Assembly: GCA_046349875.1 (NCBI GenBank)
Contig: JAXMBN010000014.1
Span: 76,935-140,934 of the forward strand
Reading direction: 5' to 3'
Length of the DNA stretch: 64,000 bases
Origin: JAXMBN01 sp046349875
GTDB lineage: Bacteria; Planctomycetota; Planctomycetia; Pirellulales; Pirellulaceae
Shown here piece after piece: positions 9,206-17,782 of the stretch. The notes under the pieces were generated by a model. The model ran no database searches and was not told the origin of the DNA. It saw only the letters and a program-made list of their open reading frames with translations. Positions within the stretch are counted from its first letter, which is position 1, and each line of letters opens with the position of its first letter. The position numbers and the translations under genes were made by a program.

Positions 9206-9412
9206 ATGAATCATTCCCTCGGACTCAGTTACAATACTCGCAAAGCCCTTACTGTTCATCTTGGCGAATCGGCTGCTTCGGAGTTAGCTGCATTACTTCA
9301 GAGGATGGCCTCGCAGATCGAAGAACTCAAGCGAAGCAAAGTCAACGTCACGCCAGTCGTGCCTGCGCAGCGCCGCGAAGATTTCGCAACGCTCGACAAC
9401 GAGACGTTTTAG
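9206..9412 (+). CDS. Small conserved hypothetical protein
   Basis: A 68-residue protein beginning 30 bp after glmS. The N-terminal half is slightly hydrophobic (TVHLGESAASELAALLQRMA), followed by a short coiled-coil-like stretch (QIEELKRSK) and the phrase KVNVTPVVP. I recall similar small proteins as common in planctomycetes, but their function is not known to me. The coding character looks real: the start ATG and the TAG stop frame a compact helical protein with no overlap on the opposite strand. Co-transcription with glmS is likely from spacing. Confidence 0.6.
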   Translation: MNHSLGLSYNTRKALTVHLGESAASELAALLQRMASQIEELKRSKVNVTPVVPAQRREDFATLDNETF

Positions 9413-9584
9413 TCGCAGCTCTCCCTTTGGTTCAGGGAGCTCAAGCTTCGAAGGACTCGAAGCCAACCACTACTACCAGTCCGTGGATCGGTGCTCTCTA
9501 ATAGTCTTTATGAGTCCATTCGTATGAAGAGCGTCGAGCGATTCAAGAATGGACTGAAACGTCGTGCAAGGACTGGAGGCACTT

Positions 9585-10184
9585 GTGGCCAATCGAATCG
9601 ATTGGGATGCGCGGTATTCTGAAGAAGAATACATCTATGGCGTTGAACCCAATGCCTTCTTGGCGGAATACGCTGGCCGATTGAACGGCCCGATTCTCTC
9701 ACTAGCCGAAGGCGAAGGTCGCAACGCAGTTTTTCTGGCGGGGCTCGGTCATGCAGTTCACTGCGTGGACGGATCAGCCGTCGCCCTTGTCAAAGCCGAA
9801 CGATTGGCGAAATCCAAAGGCGTGACGATTACCACCGAAGTCGTTGACCTCGCCCATTATGTTCCTCCTTCGGATCATTTTGGATCGGTCATTTCCATTT
9901 CGGCTCATCTCCCTAGTTCCATTCGACATCGTCTCTACCCACTCGTCGACGCATGCCTAAAAGCTCGTGGGACACTCCTCCTGGAGTCCTATTCGCTCCA
10001 TCAATTGCAGCGAAACACTGGTGGACCGAAGGACCTCGACTTACTCATGTCCATCGAGAAGATTCAAGCCGAATTCCCGCATCTCGAGCCGATTCGACTC
10101 TGTGAAGTCGAACGCGAAGTGGTAGAAGGCAAATTGCATACAGGAATGGCATCGGTCATCCAATTCATCGGCATGAAAAAGTAG
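9585..10184 (+). CDS. Class I SAM-dependent methyltransferase (TehB-like)
   Basis: About 199 residues from the chosen GTG, which has GGAGG five bases upstream; an in-frame GTG at 9564 lacks such a site. Motif I of the Rossmann methyltransferase fold appears as ILSLAEGEGRNAVFLAGLGH, followed by the acidic strand end VHCVDGSAVAL and a motif II-like VVDLAHY. The arrangement matches the TehB/thiopurine-methyltransferase-like group that methylates small molecules. The substrate is not evident. The opening RIDWDARYSEEEYIYG is typical of these short proteins. Confidence 0.85.
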   Translation: MANRIDWDARYSEEEYIYGVEPNAFLAEYAGRLNGPILSLAEGEGRNAVFLAGLGHAVHCVDGSAVALVKAERLAKSKGVTITTEVVDLAHYVPPSDHFGSVISISAHLPSSIRHRLYPLVDACLKARGTLLLESYSLHQLQRNTGGPKDLDLLMSIEKIQAEFPHLEPIRLCEVEREVVEGKLHTGMASVIQFIGMKK

Positions 10185-10257
10185 ATCCATTTTCAAACGC
10201 AACATCATCGATGGAAGCGCCGTGCCCTCAGCAAACGAATCGCGAGAGCAACATTCT

Positions 10258-10704
10258 ATGAACCCACTTTCCTGTGCAACCTTCGAACTCGAGCTCTTCA
10301 TTGCAACCAATCGTGAACGGGTATGGGAAGCGATCGCGCGAGAATCGCATCTGTGGTGGCCTCGTGACTTTGTCACCTCCAATCGAACGCAACGATTCGT
10401 CATCGAAGCCAAACTTGGCGGAAGGGTTTTCGAAGATTTTGGTGATGGCGATGGGCTGGTGTGGTATACCGTTATCGGAATCGATTCAGGACGCGAGTTG
10501 ACGCTAGCGGGCCACTTGCTTCCACCTTTCGGTGGACCGGCAACTACATCCTTGATACTGACCCTCGAAGATCACCCCAAAGCTACCCTCTTGCGCATTC
10601 GCGATCATCGATTTGGCGCGATTGGCGGTTCTCCCATCGAGGGTTGGCGGCAAGTCTTCGAAGATGGATTGCGAAGTTACCTTGAAGGGATCCACCCAGG
10701 ATAA
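10258..10704 (+). CDS. SRPBCC (START/Bet v1-like) domain protein
   Basis: A 148-residue single-domain protein from the ATG at 10258; a GTG at 10222 would add 12 residues. The domain shows the AHSA1-type pattern: an N-terminal strand, then ATNRERVWEAIARESHLWWP, then GGRVFEDFGDGDG, a later strand LRIRDHRFGAI, and the long C-terminal helix EGWRQVFEDGLRSYLEG. These domains form a hydrophobic ligand cavity. Members act in co-chaperone, polyketide or unknown roles, and nothing here selects one. It may be co-transcribed with the methyltransferase 73 bp upstream. Confidence 0.75.
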   Translation: MNPLSCATFELELFIATNRERVWEAIARESHLWWPRDFVTSNRTQRFVIEAKLGGRVFEDFGDGDGLVWYTVIGIDSGRELTLAGHLLPPFGGPATTSLILTLEDHPKATLLRIRDHRFGAIGGSPIEGWRQVFEDGLRSYLEGIHPG

Positions 10705-10744
10705 CGATTCGATGGGAGCCATCGACTTGCGGAACACCGCTGTT

Positions 10745-11458
10745 TCATCTGGAAGGTATCATGACTTTGTGTTGGCACTGCGGACATTTGCGAACCAAGC
10801 CTCCATACATCCTTGGCAATTCCCATCGATGCCCACAACTCGAGCAACGCGCTGAAATCAACTGGAGATCGACATGCACTTGCTCAAGCTCGGGCTTATG
10901 TTGACTTGTCGCTCGATTCACTTCATGCTCGACCCGCGAATAGTCCGTGTGCCCATAGGAAAGCGCGCAACAGGTCTTGCTGCAGAATTTCAACATCGTC
11001 CAAGGTTTACTCGCTGAAGGAACGAAGAAACCTTCGCACGTTTTGCAATGCATGGCTCCCCGTTCATGCATTTCTTCTTTATGTTGTTGAAATGTTTCTT
11101 GTCGCTTCGTCTCGAGAAACTCAACTAGCTTCTTCTTGAACTGCGATGGAGTGGAACAAAGCGCATCCATTTCATGGGCCGGAACATCATGAAAGTTGAG
11201 CGAGTTCACCTTTCTGATCGAGGTTGCTTTCCCAAAGATACCGGTCCCCGCTCCGAACAATGCAAGAAAACCAGCCGCGTTCAAAAGGATCGTCCTCGCC
11301 GTACTTGGAACCCGATCAAAGTACTCGACGGACAAATTCCAAGTCCCGTTGCCGCACGGACATCGAGCCGCGCATTTGGAAATCGATCGAGGCGTCATCT
11401 TGCGCTGGCATTGTTCGCATCGAATCGAATAGCGACTTGGGCTTTCCGAATTTTCCAT
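10745..11458 (-). CDS. Zinc-ribbon protein with one membrane segment
   Basis: A 237-residue protein with three Cys clusters. These are an N-terminal CEQCQ with a later CPCG, a central HCKTCEGFF with CSKTCC, and a C-terminal CSSCGHRWELP with RKCPQCQ, the last being a standard rubredoxin-like zinc ribbon. One probable membrane helix lies near residues 55-75 (LLNAAGFLALFGAGTGIFG). A charged helical stretch around KKKLVEFLETKRQETFQQHK follows. Planctomycetes carry many zinc-ribbon membrane proteins of unknown role. No enzymatic motif is visible. It is convergent with the SRPBCC gene and divergent from mlaE. Confidence 0.7.
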   Translation of the reverse strand: MENSESPSRYSIRCEQCQRKMTPRSISKCAARCPCGNGTWNLSVEYFDRVPSTARTILLNAAGFLALFGAGTGIFGKATSIRKVNSLNFHDVPAHEMDALCSTPSQFKKKLVEFLETKRQETFQQHKEEMHERGAMHCKTCEGFFVPSASKPWTMLKFCSKTCCALSYGHTDYSRVEHEVNRATSQHKPELEQVHVDLQLISARCSSCGHRWELPRMYGGLVRKCPQCQHKVMIPSR

Positions 11459-11831
11459 CTGCAGCTCGAGAAGTTCAACGATTGTTGGGATACCGATCAG
11501 TCCACAGTAAAATACTCGAAAACCGAAGGGAGAGTCGCGCGAGGCCGGCCGTTGGAAGGAACGTTGATGTGTTCGCTCCCATCGATAGCTAGTTTAACTT
11601 TGCTAGCGTCCACAAGAAATCCCAACGCAATCGGCAAACTCGCTTCAGTTCGCCCAGTCAGACGCCGATAATGAAGAATGAATCGAAGTCGATGGGCTCG
11701 TACGGGGGTAGTCCATCGATGGATGTTTTGCTGGCATTTCCATTGCGAAGCACGGAAAGAGGCTCGTATAGTCCCTTTCTAGAACGCCAGCCTGTCACGG
11801 CAGACTGTGATCGATCGCAGTCGAAGGACCC
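11459..11831. other. Divergent intergenic region upstream of the mla operon
   Basis: About 370 bases between the zinc-ribbon gene and mlaE, read in opposite directions. Open frames here are short and have no coding signature. It should hold the promoters of both units, but I cannot place -35/-10 boxes with confidence. GAAGGA lies four bases before the mlaE ATG. Confidence 0.5.
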
Positions 11832-12695
11832 ATGGCTAAGCAACGTACTCCCGATCTGAAGGCTTCTATCCCGAACCGTGGGTTTCGGAACTATGCTTCC
11901 AATTGGGGCGGCATGGTGATCGATACCGTCAATTCGGTTGGGGACATGTCGTTTTTCACGTGGCGCATCTTTCTTTGGATGGTTACCGCCCGCCCACGAC
12001 GAGAGACCTTGATGCCGAACTTCTATTCGGTGGGTGTATTGAGCCTTCCGGTGGTTGCATTGACGGGAACCTTTATTGGTATGGTGTTGGCCGTCACCAG
12101 TGAAGCGCAGTTTCGCGTGATTGGACTCGAATCCCGCCTAGGCGCGGTAATCAACTACTCGCTGGTTCGCGAACTTGGCCCGGTATTGGCCGCGACGATG
12201 CTGGCGGGTCGTGTTGGAAGCGCTATGGCCGCCGTTCTTGGGACCATGCGAGTTACCGAACAAATCGACGCCCTCGTGGCGATGGGTGCCAATCCCATTC
12301 ACTACTTGGTTGTTCCCCGTTTCTTGGCCTGTGTGCTCCTCATTCCCGCACTCACCGTCATGGCTGATTTCATGGGAATCGTGGGTGGTTACTTCTTCAG
12401 CGTCATTGTCCTCGGCATCGATCACGGGCAGTATCTCCGCAATAGTCGGGAGTTCGTGACTGGTTTCGATCTTTTTTGCGGTGTCTTCAAGAGCATCTTC
12501 TTTGGAGCCATCATCGCGATTGTGAGTTGCTATCGCGGATTTCATTGCCAGCCAGGTGCAGAAGGTGTGGGGCGAGCAGCCACGGCATCGTTCGTATTGA
12601 GCTTTGTGTTGATCCTTCTATTGGATTTGGTTTTGAATATCATTCTACAAGCCATCCAATTGCAAATATGGCCTCGCGGTCCACGATTGATCTAG
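11832..12695 (+). CDS. mlaE: ABC transporter permease, MlaE family
   Basis: The membrane subunit of an MCE-type lipid transporter that moves phospholipids between inner and outer membranes. The 287-residue protein has an amphipathic N-terminal region, then about five hydrophobic segments. It carries the MlaE signature around VRELGPVLAATMLAGRVGSA, followed by GTMRVTEQIDALVAMG and the conserved RFLACVLLIPAL. The next gene starts 13 bp downstream and encodes its ATPase. The third gene encodes the MCE substrate-binding protein, giving the common E-F-D order. No mlaB or mlaC homologue is present nearby. Confidence 0.92.
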   Translation: MAKQRTPDLKASIPNRGFRNYASNWGGMVIDTVNSVGDMSFFTWRIFLWMVTARPRRETLMPNFYSVGVLSLPVVALTGTFIGMVLAVTSEAQFRVIGLESRLGAVINYSLVRELGPVLAATMLAGRVGSAMAAVLGTMRVTEQIDALVAMGANPIHYLVVPRFLACVLLIPALTVMADFMGIVGGYFFSVIVLGIDHGQYLRNSREFVTGFDLFCGVFKSIFFGAIIAIVSCYRGFHCQPGAEGVGRAATASFVLSFVLILLLDLVLNIILQAIQLQIWPRGPRLI

Positions 12696-12708
12696 TCGAG
12701 GTATTGAT

Positions 12709-13605
12709 ATGGTCATGAACGATACGAACGAACCCATCGATGATCGCCCGTTGCTGCAGATCAAAAATCTTGGGCTCATCTTTGGCAAACAAAAGGTGCT
12801 CGAGGGCATCAACCTCGATATTCCGCGAGGACAAACGGTCGTCATCATCGGCGAGAGCGGATGTGGCAAGACGATGCTCCTGAAGAGCCTAGTGGGATTG
12901 ATCACTCCAACGCATGGCAAGGTTCTCTTCGACGGAAAAGACATCCATCGATTGGGAGAAGTTGAAATCACTGCGCTTCGCCGGCGCTTTGGGTTTGTGT
13001 TTCAGAATGCTGCGCTCTTCGATAGCATGACCATTGGACAAAACGTTGCGTTTCCTCTTCGTCAGCATGGAGGTCCTGATGGTGCCAAGGAGCATCGCAT
13101 GATCTTAGAGCGACTGGCGGAAGTAGGATTGCCAGACAGTGTATTGCCCAAGCGTCCCGCTCAACTCTCGGGCGGTATGCGGAAGCGTGTGGGACTCGCA
13201 AGGGCTTTGATGCTCAATCCAGACTTGGTGCTCTACGACGAGCCTACGACGGGGTTGGACCCCATCATGAGCGACGTCATCAATGAGCTCATGCTTCGAG
13301 TGCGAACCAAGTATCCGGTGACGAGCATCATCGTGACGCACGATATGCATTCGGCTCGCAAAGTGGCGGATCGCATCATCATGCTCTATCCGCAGGCTCG
13401 CCTTTCACCTGGACAGAACCAAGTCATCTTCGATGGCACTCCGGATGAACTGGAACGAACGCAAGATCGACGCGTTCGACAGTTTGTGTTGGGAGAAGCA
13501 GGTGAACGTTTGATGGAAATGCGTCAAAGTTCGGCTGCTGCTGGGGATTTAGATACGCTGGATCGAGACGACTTTATGCGTTCTCGCAAGGAGAAGCAGG
13601 AGTAG
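12709..13605 (+). CDS. mlaF: ABC transporter ATP-binding protein, MlaF family
   Basis: The 298-residue nucleotide-binding subunit that powers MlaE. It shows Walker A (GESGCGKT), a Q loop (FGFVFQNAALFDSM), the ABC signature (LSGGMRKRVGLARAL), Walker B with catalytic Glu (LVLYDEPTTGLDP) and the switch His (IIVTHDM). The family-specific run after the Q loop, about NVAFPLRQHG, matches MlaF. A C-terminal extension of about 40 residues beyond the catalytic core is polar. It lies between mlaE and mlaD with gaps of 13 and 3 bases, so it is certainly in one operon. Confidence 0.95.
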   Translation: MVMNDTNEPIDDRPLLQIKNLGLIFGKQKVLEGINLDIPRGQTVVIIGESGCGKTMLLKSLVGLITPTHGKVLFDGKDIHRLGEVEITALRRRFGFVFQNAALFDSMTIGQNVAFPLRQHGGPDGAKEHRMILERLAEVGLPDSVLPKRPAQLSGGMRKRVGLARALMLNPDLVLYDEPTTGLDPIMSDVINELMLRVRTKYPVTSIIVTHDMHSARKVADRIIMLYPQARLSPGQNQVIFDGTPDELERTQDRRVRQFVLGEAGERLMEMRQSSAAAGDLDTLDRDDFMRSRKEKQE

Positions 13606-13608
13606 ATC

Positions 13609-14829
13609 ATGGAAGAAAATGGTTATCGCTTCGGCGTTGGTGTACTCGTGCTCTCCTCGTTCATGGTGGGCATACTGCTGGTCGTCTTCTTTGGCGCCGT
13701 ACCGAATTTATGGACGCGTCACTATACCGTCACCATCAACTTCAAATCCGCTCCAGGCATTTCCGTCGACACACCGGTGCTGAAGAACGGCGTGCGTATC
13801 GGCCGCGTTGCTCGCGTGAGCTTGCTCGAAGGTGACGGCGGTGTGAACGTCGAACTTGAACTCGATTCGAAGAACACTTTGCTCAACCGCGAGCTCTGCA
13901 TGATCGGTCCCAAAGAACTGGTTACCGGGGAAGCTTCGGTCGAATTCGTCGCGGTCGACAAAAATGATCCAAGTGTTTTTGCTCGCTTTGATGGGATCGG
14001 CGGAGCGCCAAAGGATGGCGCTATCGATCCTCAAGAAGACGCCATCGCTTCTTCTCCAATAAAGAATGGAGATTATCTCAAAGGTGGTGTCGTCGCCGGC
14101 GATCCAATGAAGTTCGTGGTCGATATGCAAAAGAGCTTAGAACCAGCGATTTCTTCCGTTGGAAGAGCAGCGAATCAGATCGAATTGCTTTCAGCTACCC
14201 TCCGAGATGCCCTCGGAAACAGTGAGGGTGGAGTTCAATCGGTCGTCGAGAAGACCAAAGACATGATGGATAACATCAGCAAAACCTCAGAATCGATTCG
14301 CCGTGTACTCAGCCAAGTGGAAAACTCGCGAGTTCCAGAAGCCGTGGCTCAAATACTGGAAAAACTTCCGTCCATCATCGATGAATCGGAACTGGTCGTG
14401 AAACAAACCCGATCCACGTTGAAGAGTTTTGAACAGGTGGGAATGAATTTTCAAGAGGTTGGGCGAACGGCCAATAGCACTTTGCAGAATATCGAAGATC
14501 TCACCGAACCACTCAAAGGTGAAGGACAACAGATCGTCGCCAATGCCATGCGAACGGTTGAGAACCTTGATGGACTCATCTCTGACCTTCGCAAGATCAG
14601 TTCCCAAATTAGCGCCGGTCAAGGAACGGTTGGGCGCTTAGTTACTGATGAAGAGCTGTACTACCGAGCCATCGGAACGCTCGAAAACGTACAGATGCTA
14701 ACGCAACGACTCCAACCCATCCTAAGCGATGTTCGAACGTTTACCGACAAAGTCAGTCGCGATCCGAGCTCGGTAGTTGGGATCCGAGACGTGCTCAGTG
14801 GAAAACCGAGCGGCCTGGGCTTGAAGTAA
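13609..14829 (+). CDS. mlaD: MCE-domain lipid-binding protein, MlaD family
   Basis: A 406-residue, membrane-anchored periplasmic subunit. One N-terminal membrane helix (VLVLSSFMVGILLVVFFGA) is followed by an MCE domain with the typical start YTVTINFKSAPGISVDTPV and KNGVRIGRVARV. The C-terminal half, about residues 160-380, is a long helical and coiled-coil region, for example SEGGVQSVVEKTKDMMDNIS and TVENLDGLISDLRKISSQIS. It ends with GTVGRLVTDEELY, a motif seen in many MCE proteins. It is much longer than E. coli MlaD (about 180 residues) and more like long MCE proteins that may bridge the envelope. Confidence 0.93.
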   Translation: MEENGYRFGVGVLVLSSFMVGILLVVFFGAVPNLWTRHYTVTINFKSAPGISVDTPVLKNGVRIGRVARVSLLEGDGGVNVELELDSKNTLLNRELCMIGPKELVTGEASVEFVAVDKNDPSVFARFDGIGGAPKDGAIDPQEDAIASSPIKNGDYLKGGVVAGDPMKFVVDMQKSLEPAISSVGRAANQIELLSATLRDALGNSEGGVQSVVEKTKDMMDNISKTSESIRRVLSQVENSRVPEAVAQILEKLPSIIDESELVVKQTRSTLKSFEQVGMNFQEVGRTANSTLQNIEDLTEPLKGEGQQIVANAMRTVENLDGLISDLRKISSQISAGQGTVGRLVTDEELYYRAIGTLENVQMLTQRLQPILSDVRTFTDKVSRDPSSVVGIRDVLSGKPSGLGLK

Positions 14830-14949
14830 AGCAGGTCGAGTTCGAATGAGTATAATCGGGACCGAAGAACGCGGTTCTTGGAGTATCCGCGGATTTCCCA
14901 AGCTCCCTTCGGCACGCGATCCTGCAGCATTTGAACTCGAGATGACTCC

Positions 14950-15837
14950 ATGAAATCTATCGCCATCGACCAATGGGGCCTCATCGGAATCGGCCTGATG
15001 GGGACGTCCATTGCGAAACGTCTTCGCCATTGGGACCAACAAGTTGTGGGATGGGATCCCGATCCTGCGCGGCGAGCAGCTCTCGCAGAGATCGGTGGCT
15101 GCGAAGCGTCATCGAGTTCGGACGTGTTTCATCGATGCGATGTCCTACTTCTGAGCTTGCCCAATAGCTCGATCGCTTCGCAAGTGATCGAGGAACATTG
15201 GGATGCCTTGCGGCCTTCCACTCTTCTGATCGATACCACCACGGGAGATCCCCAACAGATGTTGGATCTCGGGGAACGTATTCACCGCGGCGGAAAAGGA
15301 ACCTATGTGGAAGCCTGCATTTCCGGAAGTAGCCAACAACTCGAACATGGTTTAGCGACGATCTTGCTCGGTGGTGACTCAGAACCAACGGATCGTATAG
15401 CTACTATCCTGGAAAGTTACTTTGGCCATGTCATTCGTACTGGCCAACTTGGTACTGGTTCCAAGGCAAAGCTCCTTACCAATCTAGTGCTGGGACTCAA
15501 TCGAGCTGCCTTGGCAGAAGGTCTCTACTTTGCGACTCTACTGGGAATAGAACCGAACACGGCTCTCCATCTTTTGCAATCGACCATGGCTTACTCGCGC
15601 ATTATGGATACAAAAGGTTCCAAGATGGTCAATCGTGATTTCTCACCGGTGGCTAAATTGAGTCAGCATCGAAAAGATGTCCTTCTCATGCTTGATAGTG
15701 CTCGTGAACAGAACGCACAGCTCCCTTTGACGCAAACGCATGCAGAACTTCTGCAAGAAGCCATGCAGCTGGGATGGGGTGATGAAGACAACTCAGCCAT
15801 TCTCAATGCATGGCTTCATCAAGCAAAAGGTGATTAG
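14950..15837 (+). CDS. NAD(P)-dependent beta-hydroxyacid dehydrogenase family protein
   Basis: A 295-residue member of the 3-hydroxyisobutyrate/6-phosphogluconate dehydrogenase superfamily. The Rossmann nucleotide motif is GLIGIGLMGTSIAKRL. The substrate-binding region EACISGSSQQLEHG corresponds to the family DxPVSGG segment, with serine and glutamine replacing the usual glycines. The catalytic Lys lies in LGTGSKAKLLTNLVLG. The oxidised substrate is not evident. The next gene, an MFS transporter, starts two bases after the stop, so uptake and oxidation of the same small acid is a reasonable inference. Confidence 0.85.
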   Translation: MKSIAIDQWGLIGIGLMGTSIAKRLRHWDQQVVGWDPDPARRAALAEIGGCEASSSSDVFHRCDVLLLSLPNSSIASQVIEEHWDALRPSTLLIDTTTGDPQQMLDLGERIHRGGKGTYVEACISGSSQQLEHGLATILLGGDSEPTDRIATILESYFGHVIRTGQLGTGSKAKLLTNLVLGLNRAALAEGLYFATLLGIEPNTALHLLQSTMAYSRIMDTKGSKMVNRDFSPVAKLSQHRKDVLLMLDSAREQNAQLPLTQTHAELLQEAMQLGWGDEDNSAILNAWLHQAKGD

Positions 15838-15839
15838 CG

Positions 15840-17099
15840 ATGGCGTCGGAATTAACCCAATCCAAACGATGGATGGTCCTGATTGTCGCCATCGGTAGTT
15901 TGCTATTCGATGGAATGGAATTGGGAATGATGCCCGTCGCATCGATTAGTCTGACTCGAGATTTACTCGGTGAAGGCTACACGAAACAACTAGGTGGTGA
16001 TTGGTTCGCGGCATTGACGGCCGCTTTGATGCTGGGCGCGGCGATGGGAGGCATCGCATTGGGCTCGCTTGGGGATGCCATTGGACGAGCGCGAGCCCTT
16101 GGAGTCAGCGTCTTGTTCTACTCGATCTTCGCGGGCCTGGGCGGCTGGGTTACCACCTTAGATCAAATGCTCGTGCTGCGATTTCTGGTTGGACTCGGTG
16201 TCGGGGGCGTGTGGCCCAACGCGGTAGCACTCGCTTCGGAATGCTGGCCCAACAAGTCCCGCCCCGCCGTGGCTGGTCTTTTAGGTGCGGCCCTGAATCT
16301 CGGTATCTTGATTCTTTCCCAAATCGTTTTGTACTGGTCTGTAACACCCGATTCATGGCGATGGCTCTTCTTTCTCGCAGCCATTCCAACCGTTTTAGGT
16401 TTGGGAATCCTCGGCTTTCTGCCCGAGTCACCGAAGTGGCTTGAAACGTCCCGGTCGCCACAAAAATCGACTTCGGTTGCCTCGCGAATCGTCGTGATGG
16501 AACTCTTTTCCAAAGAGCTTCTTCGAACGACGATCGTGGGCATCGTATTGGGATCGATACCCTTGATTGGTGCTTGGGCCGCCAGCAAGTGGATGATTCC
16601 GTGGGCCGATGTCGTGGCAAGTGATACGCATCCAGGCTACAAAGCGATGACGCAAGGCTACTGGTCGTTGGGGGCGGTACTGGGTAGCTTCTTTGGAGCG
16701 CAAATCGCATCCTGGCTTGGACGAAGATTGGCCTATAGTCTGATGAGCTTAGGGTCGACGAGCATTACGATGCTTTTGTTCTTAGCAACCGAACCACTGC
16801 AGGCTTGGTTCTTACCGCTCGTCTTCGCGCAAGGTTTTGTGGCAACCCTTTTCTTTGGTTGGCTACCACTCTACTTGCCAGAACTCTTTCCAACCCGGGT
16901 GCGTTCGACGGGCACGGGGGTATCGTACAACATCGGACGCTTTGCAACGGCCATCGCCGTTTTTGCGGCCGGCAAACTCTTCTTGGCCCTCGATGGCTCG
17001 TACGTTTACGTTGGAGCCATCTGTAGTTTGGTTTACTTGTTCGGTTTGGCGGCGATCCCTTTTGCTCCCGATACAACCAAGAGAACACTGGAACACTAG
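15840..17099 (+). CDS. Major facilitator superfamily transporter
   Basis: A 419-residue transporter with about 12 hydrophobic segments. The loop 2-3 signature reads GSLGDAIGRARAL. The start of the second half (YWSLGAVLGSFFGAQIASWLGRR) carries its counterpart. The N-terminal GSLLFDGMELGMM matches the sugar/aromatic-acid porter subgroup (LFDGYDLG-type). It is co-transcribed with the dehydrogenase at 14950, which suggests an organic-acid substrate; that is inference only. The TAG stop lies in a CTAG shared with the stop codon of the convergent gene on the other strand. Confidence 0.88.
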   Translation: MASELTQSKRWMVLIVAIGSLLFDGMELGMMPVASISLTRDLLGEGYTKQLGGDWFAALTAALMLGAAMGGIALGSLGDAIGRARALGVSVLFYSIFAGLGGWVTTLDQMLVLRFLVGLGVGGVWPNAVALASECWPNKSRPAVAGLLGAALNLGILILSQIVLYWSVTPDSWRWLFFLAAIPTVLGLGILGFLPESPKWLETSRSPQKSTSVASRIVVMELFSKELLRTTIVGIVLGSIPLIGAWAASKWMIPWADVVASDTHPGYKAMTQGYWSLGAVLGSFFGAQIASWLGRRLAYSLMSLGSTSITMLLFLATEPLQAWFLPLVFAQGFVATLFFGWLPLYLPELFPTRVRSTGTGVSYNIGRFATAIAVFAAGKLFLALDGSYVYVGAICSLVYLFGLAAIPFAPDTTKRTLEH

Positions 17100-17320
17100 G
17101 CCGACTTGCGTCGATGCATCGATCGCTTGAACGAACTGTGAGTAATATACGATTTGAACTTTTCTTCGAGCTTTTCTAGCCCGGCGGCAATATCGGCATC
17201 GAGCCGCGATAGAGAATCGCCGCAGTGCGTAGCGAGTTTGGCTTGGAGGTCCGTCCAGTTCCCACAGTCAACAGGAACATCCAAGACATTCGTCGCATGG
17301 TTGTTGGGTGTTGTTTCCAT
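17096..17320 (-). CDS. Small hypothetical protein
   Basis: A 74-residue soluble protein. The start METTPNNHAT was chosen because GAGG lies eight bases upstream; the frame is open for 15 more codons. The sequence contains one long amphipathic helix (LDADIAAGLEKLEEKFKSYI) and a basic tail HRRKSA. No known motif is present. It converges on the MFS gene, sharing the CTAG that ends both frames. Coding status is supported by the ribosome site and the helix pattern only. Confidence 0.5.
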   Translation of the reverse strand: METTPNNHATNVLDVPVDCGNWTDLQAKLATHCGDSLSRLDADIAAGLEKLEEKFKSYITHSSFKRSMHRRKSA

Positions 17321-17782
17321 GGCATGGACCTCGTTGAAAATTCCACTAAACCAACTGCTGTGCATCTCAACACGACCAAGTCGCTACTGAAACGACACTC
17401 GGTCATGCTAACGGGTTCGTGCAATTCACATACCAATTCGAGGACTCGTACTTCACCACCTCGAGGACGCTGCATCCCATCGCTTCGCCCTCTATCCGAA
17501 TACTACGTCATTTCGGGACTCTGGTTAGCAAAAATGCTCCCTTAAATTCCTTTTTAAGGCGAATAGATTTCCTCTCGCGAAGGTCAGGTGTCTTCCAGAG
17601 TGTGTCAATTTGTATCGAAAAAGAAACACGAGTTGACGACGCCATGTCAAAATGAGAATCGCTCAACGCACACTTTCGAGGCGTCGGTTGGCTTAGAACG
17701 CAATTTCTAGCCAGTATTTTTCCCAGGTCCTGATGGTGCCTTGCTGCAAACAATGGAACGCTGGCGAAATATAAGAACGCCT
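17321..17782. other. Intergenic region, no gene seen
   Basis: About 460 bases between two minus-strand genes. Short frames on both strands lack ribosome sites and recognisable sequence. AT-rich runs near 17540-17620 could hold the promoter of the small gene at 17096, but nothing is distinct enough to mark. No tRNA or hairpin of note was found. Confidence 0.4.

Noticed and set aside
9417..9442. Terminator hairpin CTCCCT-TTGGTTC-AGGGAG after the small gene at 9206
   Set aside because: Only six pairs, with no T-run following; too weak to call.
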